Assembly (NCBI GenBank): GCA_028278225.1
Contig: JANQEU010000022.1
Span: 62,001 to 126,000, forward strand
Length of the DNA: 64,000 nucleotides
Reading direction: 5' to 3'
Origin: Cyclobacteriaceae bacterium
GTDB taxonomy: Bacteria; Bacteroidota; Bacteroidia; Cytophagales; Cyclobacteriaceae
A program made the translations under genes and the position numbers. Below, one piece after another: positions 9,240-18,319 of this stretch; within the stretch, counting starts at the first letter, position 1; every line of letters starts with the position of its first letter. The notes beneath the pieces were generated by a model. That model saw nothing but the letters and a program-made list of their open reading frames with translations. It searched no databases and had not been told where the DNA came from.

Positions 9240-10199
9240 ATGGAACATCAGGATATTAATCCATTTACACGGGAAGAGCTTGGCCAGGAGATATGCAGGC
9301 TGAAAGAGCAAAAAAATGCAATCATTCTTGCGCATTATTACCAGGAACACGCCATTCAGGATTTAGCGGACTTTATAGGGGATAGCCTTGGTTTATCCCG
9401 GCAGGCAGAAAAAGCAGATGTAGATCTGATCGTATTTGCCGGTGTGCATTTCATGGCTGAAACCGCTAAAATCTTAAATCCGGAAAAAAAAGTGATCATT
9501 CCGGACATCAATGCCTCCTGTTCACTGGCAGAGTCATGTCCTCCTCAGGAATTCCGGCAGTTCGTTGATGCCCATCCCGATCACGTTGTGATCACATATA
9601 TTAACTGCACTGCAGACATCAAGGCAATGAGTGACATGATCTGCACTTCTTCCAACGCTGAGAAGGTAATCATGTCGGTTCCGGAATCACAACCTATCAT
9701 TTTTGCACCTGACTGCAATTTAGGAAAGTATCTCATTAAGAAAACCGGGAGGGATATGCTTTTATGGGATGGCACCTGTGTCGTCCACGAAGCTTTCTCC
9801 ATGGACAAAATATTAGAATTACACAAGATGCATCCTGAAGCGCAGTTCATCGCGCATCCCGAATCAGAAGGCCATCTTCTGGACATTGCCTCCTACACCG
9901 GGTCTACTGCCGGCATGATCAAATACGTAAAATCGAGCCCGTCCAAAGAGTTTATTGTCGGAACGGAGGTGGGTATTTTGCACCAAATGAGAAAAGTGGT
10001 ACCTGACAAAGTACTCATTCCTGCGCCCATCCGGGAGGATAATACATGTGCCTGTAGTGAATGCGCCTATATGAAGCTTAATACGTTGGAGAAGTTGTAC
10101 TTATGTCTAAGGGATGAAAAACCGGAAGTGAACCCGGACCCGGGGATCATGGAAAAGGCCAGACTACCTATCCGGCGTATGCTTGAATTATCCCCCTGA
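9240..10199 (+). CDS. nadA: Quinolinate synthase A
   Basis: A 319-residue NadA, which condenses iminoaspartate with dihydroxyacetone phosphate to quinolinate in NAD synthesis. Visible signatures are [17 protein letters not shown] near the start, [10 protein letters not shown], the cluster-ligand Cys in YINCTA, the second in [10 protein letters not shown], and the CxCxxC group in [11 protein letters not shown]. Three of these Cys bind the [4Fe-4S] cluster. I chose ATG 9240; an in-frame TTG at 9213 would add nine residues unlike the family. No nadB or nadC is adjacent, so it is a single-gene unit. A TTAATCTTG-like -7 element about 60 bp upstream could be its promoter, but this is weak. Confidence 0.95.
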   Translation: MEHQDINPFTREELGQEICRLKEQKNAIILAHYYQEHAIQDLADFIGDSLGLSRQAEKADVDLIVFAGVHFMAETAKILNPEKKVIIPDINASCSLAESCPPQEFRQFVDAHPDHVVITYINCTADIKAMSDMICTSSNAEKVIMSVPESQPIIFAPDCNLGKYLIKKTGRDMLLWDGTCVVHEAFSMDKILELHKMHPEAQFIAHPESEGHLLDIASYTGSTAGMIKYVKSSPSKEFIVGTEVGILHQMRKVVPDKVLIPAPIREDNTCACSECAYMKLNTLEKLYLCLRDEKPEVNPDPGIMEKARLPIRRMLELSP

Positions 10200-10207
10200 A
10201 AAACTGA

Positions 10208-11074
10208 TTAACTCCTGAAGCTGGACAGATAGCCGGAAGGCGTCATACCATAATAAGCTTTAAATCGCCGATTGAAATAGGCCAGGTTGTTGAAACCGCA
10301 GCTGTAAGCGATCATGCTAATGGACTTATCACTCTCCCTCAGTTCCGAGCAAGCCTTGTTCAGCCGAACCTCCGATATGAAATCGAATAGCGTCTTTCGT
10401 GTTCTTTGCTTAAAAAATCGGCAGAAAGATCCGGGACTTAGATTAGCTACATCCGATATCTCCTGAAGGGAGATCTGTTTGCTGTAATTTTTCAAAATAT
10501 AGTTTAATACATTATCCAACCTTTTACCCTCTTTTTCTCCGACAATGTCATCCGGCGGAAGCTTCAATAATGGGCGTAGTAACGTATTCTCAGCTAAGCA
10601 TCTTAAGAGATTGAGGACATGTACCAGCTTTTCCACTCCCTTTTTCCGTTCAGTTTCCCAGATCTTCTCCTTAAAGTCATCTGAGATTTCGCCGGCAGGC
10701 AGATGCTGGCATTTGCGGCTCATACGGGCAATATTTTGAAGTTCTTTTGCCTCCGGCAGTTTTGTGAGTTGTTCGAAATGATCCCTGTGGATGAAAATTG
10801 TAAACATTTCGGCGAACAAGTTTCCTGTGTTTTCATAATATTTTGATTCACATCGAAAAACGTGCGGAATGTTACTGCCGATAAGGAACAGATCCCCAGG
10901 CTCAAAGCGTCCGATATAATTTCCGGTGATCAGGGTACCTGAACCCTCATTAATCAATGATAACTGGATCTCATCATGAAGATGATATGAGTCGTAGAAA
11001 AATGATTCCTGGTCTTTTTGTACAATGAAAGTCTCATCAGTCGAACGCAAAACTTTGAAAGGAAGTGCTTTCAT
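10208..11074 (-). CDS. AraC-family transcriptional regulator (probable hydroxyproline regulator)
   Basis: A 288-residue regulator. The N-terminal half is a cupin-like ligand-sensing domain (HDEIQLSLINEGSG, then GRFEPGDLFLIGSNIPHVF). The C-terminal 95 residues form a double helix-turn-helix of AraC/XylS type, ending in IAYSCGFNNLAYFNRRFKAY and GMTPSGYLSS. It is transcribed away from the hydroxyproline catabolic operon with a 145-bp shared intergenic region. That arrangement is typical of a local regulator responding to the pathway substrate (inference). Its stop lies 8 bp from the convergent nadA stop. Confidence 0.9.
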   Translation of the reverse strand: MKALPFKVLRSTDETFIVQKDQESFFYDSYHLHDEIQLSLINEGSGTLITGNYIGRFEPGDLFLIGSNIPHVFRCESKYYENTGNLFAEMFTIFIHRDHFEQLTKLPEAKELQNIARMSRKCQHLPAGEISDDFKEKIWETERKKGVEKLVHVLNLLRCLAENTLLRPLLKLPPDDIVGEKEGKRLDNVLNYILKNYSKQISLQEISDVANLSPGSFCRFFKQRTRKTLFDFISEVRLNKACSELRESDKSISMIAYSCGFNNLAYFNRRFKAYYGMTPSGYLSSFRS

Positions 11075-11109
11075 GACAACGATAGTATTAATTTCACTTC
11101 ATTGAATCC

Positions 11110-11127
11110 CATATTACTATAAATATG
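11110..11127. promoter_or_regulatory. Inverted repeat in the araC/hydroxyproline intergenic region
   Basis: CATATT-N6-AATATG is a perfect 6-bp inverted repeat lying 36 bp upstream of the AraC-type start and 93 bp upstream of the catabolic operon. It is a candidate regulator or operator site. In AT-rich sequence such repeats also arise by chance. Confidence 0.25.
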
Positions 11128-11183
11128 TTAAAATAGTGTCATATGAAGCTAAAATAATATGTACAAACCCAGTGGGATGCTGA

Positions 11184-11191
11184 TAAATTTG
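11184..11191 (+). promoter_or_regulatory. Candidate -7 promoter element of the hydroxyproline operon
   Basis: TAAATTTG matches the Bacteroidota TAnnTTTG consensus and lies 29 bp before the first gene of the operon. No clear -33 TTTG is visible at the expected distance, which would fit activator-dependent transcription. Confidence 0.35.
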
Positions 11192-11219
11192 GGGCCAACT
11201 AATCAAATTAATAAAAGAA

Positions 11220-12131
11220 ATGGCGCTTACATGGAAGGGAGTTTTTCCGGCACTTACAACTCATTTTAAAAAGGATCTGAGTCTGGATCGGGAGCTATGC
11301 CAATCACATGCCAAATTCCAGTTGGATGCAGGTGTGGACGGATTGATCATTGGGGGATCCCTGGGAGAGACAAGTACACTTTTGGCAAGTGAAAAATCGG
11401 AGTTGTTTCAAATGATCAAAGAAGTATCTGGTAATGCTCCTATCGTTATCAATATTGCCGAACAGGCGACGGCTGCTGCGGTAGAAGCGGCTGAGATTGC
11501 CGAATCCGTTGGCGCGGATGGGTTGATGTTATTACCTCCAATGAGGTATAAATCAGATGATGATGAAACCATAACCTACTTCCGGGATGTTGCAAAGAGC
11601 ACGTCTCTTCCAATTATGATCTACAACAATCCTGTGGACTACAAGATCGATGTAACGCTGGACATGTTTGAGGAATTAACAGAAGTGTCAAATATCCAGG
11701 CCATCAAGGAGTCAACCCGGGATACTACTAACATTACCCGACTGATCAATCGATTTGGAAACCGTTTCGCCATATTTGGAGGAGTCGATACACTGGCAAT
11801 CGAAAGTCTCGTTTTGGGGGCCGATGGATGGGTTGCGGGGCTGGTGGATGCTTTTCCCCACGAAACGGTAGCTATTTACAGACTTATAAAAGCCGGTCGC
11901 GTAGATGAAGCAGTTGAGATTTTCAGGTGGTTCCTGCCACTACTTGAATTGGATATTAATCCGAAACTTGTTCAGAATATCAAACTTGCCGAAACCAAAG
12001 TTGGCGTTGGAAACGAGATTGTGCGCCCGCCAAGGCAGCCATTGTCAGGCGATGAAAGAGAAAAAGTGCTTAATATTATCGAAACATCACTGGCAAACCG
12101 GCCAGAACTACCTGACTATATGTCCTTATAA
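11220..12131 (+). CDS. DapA-family lyase, probable 1-pyrroline-4-hydroxy-2-carboxylate deaminase
   Basis: A 303-residue (beta/alpha)8 aldolase of the dihydrodipicolinate synthase family: GGSLGETSTL (near 45) is the GxxGE substrate loop, and the Schiff-base Lys is in IQAIKESTRD (near 163). By itself the family could be DapA, N-acetylneuraminate lyase or a deaminase. The neighbouring 4-hydroxyproline epimerase, amino-acid oxidase and semialdehyde dehydrogenase point to the deaminase that turns 1-pyrroline-4-hydroxy-2-carboxylate into alpha-ketoglutarate semialdehyde plus ammonia. It is the first gene of the operon, 14 bp before the dehydrogenase, and cytoplasmic. Confidence 0.85.
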   Translation: MALTWKGVFPALTTHFKKDLSLDRELCQSHAKFQLDAGVDGLIIGGSLGETSTLLASEKSELFQMIKEVSGNAPIVINIAEQATAAAVEAAEIAESVGADGLMLLPPMRYKSDDDETITYFRDVAKSTSLPIMIYNNPVDYKIDVTLDMFEELTEVSNIQAIKESTRDTTNITRLINRFGNRFAIFGGVDTLAIESLVLGADGWVAGLVDAFPHETVAIYRLIKAGRVDEAVEIFRWFLPLLELDINPKLVQNIKLAETKVGVGNEIVRPPRQPLSGDEREKVLNIIETSLANRPELPDYMSL

Positions 12132-12145
12132 AACCTGTTTAAAAA

Positions 12146-13681
12146 ATGGAGTTATCAGTTGTCAATCCTAAAAACGGCGAAATTCTTCCAGGGAAATACC
12201 CTGTAAATGATCTGAACGATCTTGACAAGGCAATAGCTGAAGCTAATGCGGCATTTGAGCAGTACGGCAAACTGTCAGGAGAAACAAAAGCAGCTTTTCT
12301 CGAAACTATCGCGGATGAGATCCTGGCATTAGGGGATGAACTGATCTCAAGAGCATCGGATGAAACCGGTTTACCGGAGGCCCGAATCACGGGAGAACGG
12401 GGACGAACAATGGGCCAGTTAAAGCTTTTTGCACAGTTGTTGCGTGCAGGCTCATGGGTAGAGGCTTCCATTGATACTGCCATCCCGGACAGGGAGCCAA
12501 TCCCCAAACCTGACATTCGTAAAATGCTGAGGCCAATCGGTCCTGTCGCAGTTTTTACTGCAAGTAACTTTCCCTTAGCGTTTTCTACAGCGGGAGGTGA
12601 TACCGCCTCGGCACTGGCAGCAGGTAATCCGGTTATTGTGAAAGCGCACAACGCCCATCTTGGCACCGATCGACTGATAACAAAAGCAATCACAAATGCC
12701 GTAAATAAGTGTCAGTTACCTAAGGGAGTTTTTGCCAGCCTTGTGGGAGAAGATTTTGCCCTGGGACAAAAACTGGTACAGCACGAAGGGATTCATGCGG
12801 TTGGTTTCACAGGATCATTTACCGGCGGAAAGGCATTGTTTGATCTTGCGGTGAAACGGGATATCCCGATCCCGGTTTACGCAGAGATGAGCAGCATAAA
12901 TCCCACCATACTTTTACCGGGAGCGCTTGATAAAAATGGCAAAGCCTGGGCGGAAAAACTTGCCGGTTCCATAACACTTGGAGTGGGACAATTTTGCACA
13001 AACCCCGGCCTGGTCATCGGGATAAGCAGCCCGGCTCTGGATGCCTTCTGTGAGGAATTAGCAGCGCAGATCAGGGAAACTCCTTGTGGTGTAATGCTTC
13101 ATGAGGGGATTTCAAAAAATTATGAGGCAGCCCGGGAAGAAGCCACCAATCAGGAAGGCGTTGAAGTACTGGGAATCTCGTCCGATGATCGTCAGGGTAC
13201 TTTGGGCAGACCTTCGGTTGCCATGGTGGATGCCGAAAACTTTTTAGAAAATGAGCGGTTATCGCAGGAGGTTTTTGGTCCGTACTCACTGGTGATAAAA
13301 TGCAGGGACGAGGGAGAACTCCTTAGACTATTGGAAAATGTGGAAGGCCAACTGACAATCACTTTTGCCGTTGAAGATGCCGATTTTTCAACTTGTTCCA
13401 GGCTGATTTCACAGGCAGAAAGAAAAGCTGGGAGGATCATTTTTAACGGGGTCCCCACCGGTGTGGAGGTGTGTCATTCAATGGTACATGGAGGTCCGTT
13501 TCCCGCCACAACCGACAGTCGTACCACATCAGTTGGAACAGACGCAATCAAGCGTTTTGCCAGGCCTGTATGTTACCAGGACGCTCCCGAAAGCATACTT
13601 CCTGCTGAATTGCGGGACTCCAACCCCCTGGGTGTCTGGAGGTTGGTAAATGGAGAGATGACGAATGCGACTATCGGGTGA
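12146..13681 (+). CDS. Alpha-ketoglutarate semialdehyde dehydrogenase (NAD(P)+)
   Basis: A 511-residue aldehyde dehydrogenase. The cofactor-binding segment includes FTASNFPLAFSTAGGDTASAL; the general base Glu is in YAEMSSINP (near 248) and the catalytic Cys in GVGQFCTNPG (near 286). Length and motifs match the 2,5-dioxovalerate dehydrogenase subgroup, which oxidises alpha-ketoglutarate semialdehyde to alpha-ketoglutarate. This is the last step of hydroxyproline (and pentose/glucarate) breakdown. Its stop overlaps the GTG of the epimerase gene by 4 bp, showing tight coupling. Confidence 0.92.
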   Translation: MELSVVNPKNGEILPGKYPVNDLNDLDKAIAEANAAFEQYGKLSGETKAAFLETIADEILALGDELISRASDETGLPEARITGERGRTMGQLKLFAQLLRAGSWVEASIDTAIPDREPIPKPDIRKMLRPIGPVAVFTASNFPLAFSTAGGDTASALAAGNPVIVKAHNAHLGTDRLITKAITNAVNKCQLPKGVFASLVGEDFALGQKLVQHEGIHAVGFTGSFTGGKALFDLAVKRDIPIPVYAEMSSINPTILLPGALDKNGKAWAEKLAGSITLGVGQFCTNPGLVIGISSPALDAFCEELAAQIRETPCGVMLHEGISKNYEAAREEATNQEGVEVLGISSDDRQGTLGRPSVAMVDAENFLENERLSQEVFGPYSLVIKCRDEGELLRLLENVEGQLTITFAVEDADFSTCSRLISQAERKAGRIIFNGVPTGVEVCHSMVHGGPFPATTDSRTTSVGTDAIKRFARPVCYQDAPESILPAELRDSNPLGVWRLVNGEMTNATIG

Positions 13682-14688
13682 AAATTCGAAAAACATTTTT
13701 TTGTGTGGATGGTCATACCTGCGGTAATCCTGTCCGTTTGGTTGCCGGCGGCGGACCACAACTAATTGGCGCCACTATTTTGGAAAAGCGCCAGCATTTT
13801 CTGAGAGAATACGACTGGATACGAAAAGGTTTGATGTTCGAACCTCGCGGTCATGATATGATGTCCGGAAGCATTCTTTACCCTCCTTCGGATCCTGAAA
13901 ATGATATAGCAGTCCTGTTCATTGAGACCAGCGGATGTCTTCCGATGTGCGGACATGGTGCAATAGGCACCGTGACCTTTGCAGTCGAAGAGGGTCTCGT
14001 GCAGCCTAAAAAAGAAGGACATTTAAGATTGGAAACTCCGGCCGGTCTTGTACTTGTGGAGTATAGCGCCAGAAATGGGAAAGTAGACTGGGTGAGATTG
14101 CAAAATGTGCCTTCGTACCTGGCCGGCACTGATTTAACCTTTGAATGTCCGGAATTGGGTGAGTTATCATTTGATGTCGGTTATGGGGGCAACTTCTATG
14201 CAATAATCGATCCTCAGGAAAACTTTTCAGGGGTTCAGGACTTCAAAGCTGACCAACTGATCGGATGGAGCAGGGAGATCAGAAAACGGATAGGAAAGAA
14301 GTATCCTGATGATTTCATACATCCGGAAAACCCTAAAGTGAGAAATGTAACGCACATTTTGTGGACCGGTGATCCGGTGCATGAAGGATCCACCAGCAGG
14401 AATGCCGTCTTTTATGGAGATAAGGCAATTGACCGTTCTCCCTGTGGAACAGGAACCTCGGCCCGTATGGCACAGCGATATTTTAGAGGGCTGCAGAAAA
14501 CAGGAGAAAAGTTCATTCACGAAAGCTTTATCGGATCAACTTTCACCGGAATGATCTTAGGTACCACAAAAATCGGTGATCGGGATGCGATCATCCCCTC
14601 AATCCAGGGTTGGGCCCGTATTACGGGCCATAACAACATTATCATAGATTCGGATGATCCCTATGCATTTGGATTCCAGGTAATTTAG
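13678..14688 (+). CDS. 4-hydroxyproline 2-epimerase (proline racemase family)
   Basis: A 336-residue proline racemase-family enzyme. Both acid/base cysteines are present: MCGHG (Cys near 91) and DRSPCGTGTSA (Cys near 256). Two Cys are expected of an epimerase or racemase; the related dehydratases have Thr or Ser at one site. In this context it converts trans-4-hydroxy-L-proline to cis-4-hydroxy-D-proline. The start is GTG at 13678, overlapping the previous stop. The next gene begins 3 bp after its stop. Proline racemase itself is less likely because of the operon partners. Confidence 0.9.
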   Translation: MKIRKTFFCVDGHTCGNPVRLVAGGGPQLIGATILEKRQHFLREYDWIRKGLMFEPRGHDMMSGSILYPPSDPENDIAVLFIETSGCLPMCGHGAIGTVTFAVEEGLVQPKKEGHLRLETPAGLVLVEYSARNGKVDWVRLQNVPSYLAGTDLTFECPELGELSFDVGYGGNFYAIIDPQENFSGVQDFKADQLIGWSREIRKRIGKKYPDDFIHPENPKVRNVTHILWTGDPVHEGSTSRNAVFYGDKAIDRSPCGTGTSARMAQRYFRGLQKTGEKFIHESFIGSTFTGMILGTTKIGDRDAIIPSIQGWARITGHNNIIIDSDDPYAFGFQVI

Positions 14689-14691
14689 CAA

Positions 14692-15948
14692 ATGGGTCAA
14701 AAGCAATCCATTATTATCATAGGAGGAGGAGTTGTTGGCCTTTGTTCTGCATATTATTTGAGAAAGGAGGGGCATGAGGTAACCGTACTCGAGCGTTCTC
14801 CTGTTCCTTCGGGATGTTCATATGGCAATTGTGGAATGATGGTGCCTAGTCACTTTATTCCGCTTGCTTCACCGGGCATAGTTGCCAAAGGTCTGAAATG
14901 GATGTTTAACAGTGAAAGCCCATTTTACATACGTCCACGTTTCAGCATGGAACTTATTAAATGGGGGTTGATATTTTATCGATCAGCAAATACAAATCAC
15001 GTAAACAGAACCTCCGGATTGATGCGTGACCTTAACCTGTTGAGCAGGCAATTGTATATCGACATCATCAAAAATGATCTGTCAGAAATAGATATCGATC
15101 TCGGTGGTCTTGTGATGTACTGCAAATCTGAAAAGGCATTTGATGAAGAAAAAAAAATAGGTGAAAAAGGGCTGGATCTGGGATTGAAGGTCGACTTTCT
15201 GGATCGCAAAAGGGTACAATCCCTCGAACCGGATATAGATATTGATGTAGTTGGCGGGGTACATTATCTGGACGACGGGTTTTTCCACCCCCTGGATTTT
15301 ATGCAAATGTTGAAAAATCATCTTGAAGTGAACGGTGTAACCTTCAGGTATAACACTGCAGTTCAAAGTTTTATCACAGGGAATAATCAAGTATCCGGTA
15401 TAATTACGGATCGTGGGGCACTTCGGACCGATCAGGTTATCGTGTCGGCAGGAGCATGGTCGTCCACATTGATCCGGAGGCTAAGAGTAAGTATGCCCAT
15501 GCAGGCGGGGAAAGGTTATGCATTGTCATTACCCGACCCACGTGCCAAATTGAAGACATGCTGTATTTTCGTCGAATCCAAAGTTGCGGTGACACCGTTC
15601 AGGTCAGGCATTAGATTCGGCGGTACAATGGAAATAGCTGGTATTGACGGATCGATCACTGGGAATCGTCTGCATGGAATTATTAAAGCCATCCCAAAAT
15701 ATTTCCCTCAGTTCCGGGCTGATGATTTTGAAGGGCTTGATGTCTGGACCGGATTGAGGCCTGTTTCAGCAGATGGAGTTCCATATATAGGGAGATTAAA
15801 TAATTTCAGGAATGTCATCGTAGCTACCGGTCATGGTATGATGGGAATGAGCATGGGCCCCGTGACAGGTCGAATTGTTTCGGATATTGTCGAAGAGCGA
15901 CAAAGTGAATTTGATTTGAGTTTGGTTGATCCTAACAGGTTTAACTGA
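14692..15948 (+). CDS. FAD-dependent D-amino acid oxidase family, probable D-hydroxyproline dehydrogenase
   Basis: A 418-residue DAO-family flavoenzyme. The N-terminal Rossmann FAD site IIIIGGGVVGLCSAYYL ends with the ribose-binding Glu in VLER. GLRPVSADGVPYIG and NVIVATGHGMMGMSMGP near the C-terminus close the FAD pocket, as in glycine oxidase and DadA. As the fourth gene of the operon it most likely oxidises cis-4-hydroxy-D-proline to 1-pyrroline-4-hydroxy-2-carboxylate, the substrate of the first gene's product. It is a single-subunit form, unlike the multi-subunit LhpBEF enzyme of pseudomonads. No signal peptide. Confidence 0.88.
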   Translation: MGQKQSIIIIGGGVVGLCSAYYLRKEGHEVTVLERSPVPSGCSYGNCGMMVPSHFIPLASPGIVAKGLKWMFNSESPFYIRPRFSMELIKWGLIFYRSANTNHVNRTSGLMRDLNLLSRQLYIDIIKNDLSEIDIDLGGLVMYCKSEKAFDEEKKIGEKGLDLGLKVDFLDRKRVQSLEPDIDIDVVGGVHYLDDGFFHPLDFMQMLKNHLEVNGVTFRYNTAVQSFITGNNQVSGIITDRGALRTDQVIVSAGAWSSTLIRRLRVSMPMQAGKGYALSLPDPRAKLKTCCIFVESKVAVTPFRSGIRFGGTMEIAGIDGSITGNRLHGIIKAIPKYFPQFRADDFEGLDVWTGLRPVSADGVPYIGRLNNFRNVIVATGHGMMGMSMGPVTGRIVSDIVEERQSEFDLSLVDPNRFN

Positions 15949-15969
15949 CGCGGAAGCCCATATCCTTAC

Positions 15970-18213
15970 CTATAAATTCAACCAATAGTTCAGTTTCAGC
16001 ACTAAACCGCGATTTTTAGGCCCCCATTCTTCGATGGCATAGTTGTCGGTATAGACAAGATAGATATTGGATAGTGGCTTAAACTGCCATTGGAACCTGC
16101 TGTTGATATTGAAATTATCCCGCTGGGTATTGTACTGCAGGAAAGTGGTCCAATACAGGTTGCGGGAAAAATTGATTTCCACCTTAGGCCCGATCAGCGT
16201 TAATGATTCTGATCCGTACGGGTCCGGAAAATTCAACTCGTTCTGTACAAAACGAACCGCAAAATTGCCCCATGGCTGATGGCGGTAATTTAAGTCAACG
16301 GAAAGCTGCTGACGTTCTCCGTTATAAAAACCACCGGCTTCGACTCCTATCGTGTAAAAGAATGCTTTTCTGCTATCTGACTCGTACTTGGCTCCGAAAA
16401 CGCGCCAGGTATATTTCCCTATGGGAAGTGGTTCGGCATCTGTAAAGTCGAATGGAAACAACAATTCAGCCAACTCATGCCCAAATTCCAGTTCCACGGA
16501 ACTTGTGTTTGCCAGGTTGAGTGTATAGATCCCGCTAAGGCTTCCGGCAAACAGGATTTGATCGCGGGTAGTGTAGTCGAAGATATTTCTAAAGCCGAAG
16601 CGGTGGTTATTGATCTTCTTATTTTTTGGATAACGGATGTATGCGAACCTCGTGAAGCCGTGTGAATAACCCCGACGAATGGTTGTATCATTTGTAGCAT
16701 CGTAGTGGTACAGTCTTGTCATAAATCCCATATCCGGTATGTAGCCATCACCTACGCTCATGAAGTTTGTATAGAATGAAATGCTTCTGCTGTTGTATGA
16801 GAATACGGCATGATAGGTTTTATCATCTTCAGAGATTCCATCATTTAGTGAGCCACCGTAACCACCGTTAACTCTGAGAGATCCGTTTTGATTGCGGTAA
16901 TCAATTTCCGCCCCGTACGTTCGATTATAATCTGTCGTAGAAAACTCATCGTTTGTATAAGCCTGCCTGTTATGGAAATATCCCTTGAGGATTGTCCGTC
17001 CGAATACGCGCTGATTGAAAGCAAAACTGGAATAGTTTTGACCATCAAATTCTTCAACCCCCTTTGTTTGAAGGTTCATTACACCAACCCTCAGGTCTTT
17101 TGTAATATTACCACTCAATCGACCGCCAAAATTTATCGGTATGGCATTTCCATCATCATCGAGACCAATTTTTCTGCTGAAGAAGGGGCGCATGGGGGGT
17201 ATGGCAAATTCACTGAAAATGTCCGTGTTTTCTATGAAGAATAACCTTCTCTCGGGGAACCGTATATTGACAGTAGTCAAATTGGTAACTTGTTCGTCAA
17301 CATCCACCTGGGAAAAATCCGGGTTTAAAGTCAGATCCAGGGTAAGATTGGAATTCAGGGCGATTTTTGCATCCATACCGATTTCAGGATTATAATCGAG
17401 CGCCTCTTTTTCCTCGTAATCTTTAAAGCCTGATCCCAGTGCGTACGGGATCACGGAAATATTTCCTTTTGCTTTCGGAGGCTTCTCATCCCAGATCAGG
17501 GCGCCTGTAAATCCGAGATCAACACCTGTCAATTGAACCGGGACCGGTGCCCAGGTATGCCAGCTATTGGTTTTGGAAACACCTCTTACAAAGTTCATTC
17601 CCCAAACCGTCTTATCACCATACCTGATACTCTTGAAGGGAATGGCGATCTCAGTTACCCAAAAATCCGGATATTGGACCGAATTAGCAGTCCATTTATT
17701 GTCCCAGGCCGTATTAAAACCCGAACCGGAATTTCCTCCTCTTGTTCCGGTATTAGCACCAAATTGTGTGTCATGCTGAACGCCTGCCGGATTCACACCG
17801 AATCCCACACCATTGGTTCTTTCGTTTACAGCATCAAAAACAACCGAAAATACATCTCCGCCCCAAAATTGATTGTTATCCCTTTTCAGGGATGGAATAA
17901 CCAAAGGACCAGGGCCATGACATATTGCACCGACATAAATAAACCTTTCATCATAAGTCAGCTTGACCTCCGTTTGGAACTCCTTTTCTACCATCCTGTC
18001 ATCTACCGGGAAGCTGTACCAGAATTCTCCGACTTTGGCCGTTTCGGACCATACAGGTTCGTTAAGCTTTCCATCAACTACAATTTTTTCTGAAGTCTTG
18101 AAGATATTGTAGGTATAATTTTCCTGGTTAGAGGCGCCTTCCTGCCCGAATAGATGAAGGCTACAGGTAAGCAGCAGTAGTGAGATATTACAAATTCCGA
18201 TTGATCGGGCCAT
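15970..18213 (-). CDS. DUF5916 outer-membrane protein with CBM9-like N-terminal domain
   Basis: A 747-residue protein. A signal peptide ends at LHLFGQ (near 24). Residues 35-235 look like the carbohydrate-binding family 9-like fold that precedes DUF5916 (KIVVDGKLNEPVWSETAK, then YDERFIYVGAICH). The remainder is rich in alternating beta strands (RLFFIENTDIFSEFAIPP, FSRKIGL) and ends in an aromatic strand (LVLKLNYWLNL), as in outer-membrane barrels. The family is common in Bacteroidota; its function is unknown. It faces the hydroxyproline operon tail to tail, 21 bp apart, and stands as a separate unit. Confidence 0.85.
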   Translation of the reverse strand: MARSIGICNISLLLLTCSLHLFGQEGASNQENYTYNIFKTSEKIVVDGKLNEPVWSETAKVGEFWYSFPVDDRMVEKEFQTEVKLTYDERFIYVGAICHGPGPLVIPSLKRDNNQFWGGDVFSVVFDAVNERTNGVGFGVNPAGVQHDTQFGANTGTRGGNSGSGFNTAWDNKWTANSVQYPDFWVTEIAIPFKSIRYGDKTVWGMNFVRGVSKTNSWHTWAPVPVQLTGVDLGFTGALIWDEKPPKAKGNISVIPYALGSGFKDYEEKEALDYNPEIGMDAKIALNSNLTLDLTLNPDFSQVDVDEQVTNLTTVNIRFPERRLFFIENTDIFSEFAIPPMRPFFSRKIGLDDDGNAIPINFGGRLSGNITKDLRVGVMNLQTKGVEEFDGQNYSSFAFNQRVFGRTILKGYFHNRQAYTNDEFSTTDYNRTYGAEIDYRNQNGSLRVNGGYGGSLNDGISEDDKTYHAVFSYNSRSISFYTNFMSVGDGYIPDMGFMTRLYHYDATNDTTIRRGYSHGFTRFAYIRYPKNKKINNHRFGFRNIFDYTTRDQILFAGSLSGIYTLNLANTSSVELEFGHELAELLFPFDFTDAEPLPIGKYTWRVFGAKYESDSRKAFFYTIGVEAGGFYNGERQQLSVDLNYRHQPWGNFAVRFVQNELNFPDPYGSESLTLIGPKVEINFSRNLYWTTFLQYNTQRDNFNINSRFQWQFKPLSNIYLVYTDNYAIEEWGPKNRGLVLKLNYWLNL

Positions 18214-18319
18214 ATTGTTGCGAATTTAGCTAGATGACGCAGCAAATTGCAGAGAATTTGACCAATGGAGTATTTAACCTGTTGTACGCACGACTTCAAA
18301 GAAGGATCAACAACATTAA

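Noticed and set aside
11220..12131. True DapA (lysine synthesis)
   Set aside because: The family alone would allow it, but the operon partners all belong to hydroxyproline breakdown.
12139..12693. Long opposite-strand frame inside the aldehyde dehydrogenase gene
   Set aside because: It is a shadow of a well-recognised gene; composition (Ser/Ala rich, no family features) is as expected of antisense frames.
17533..18093. 186-codon opposite-strand frame inside the DUF5916 gene
   Set aside because: Shadow frame; the DUF5916 reading is supported by signal peptide and domain order.
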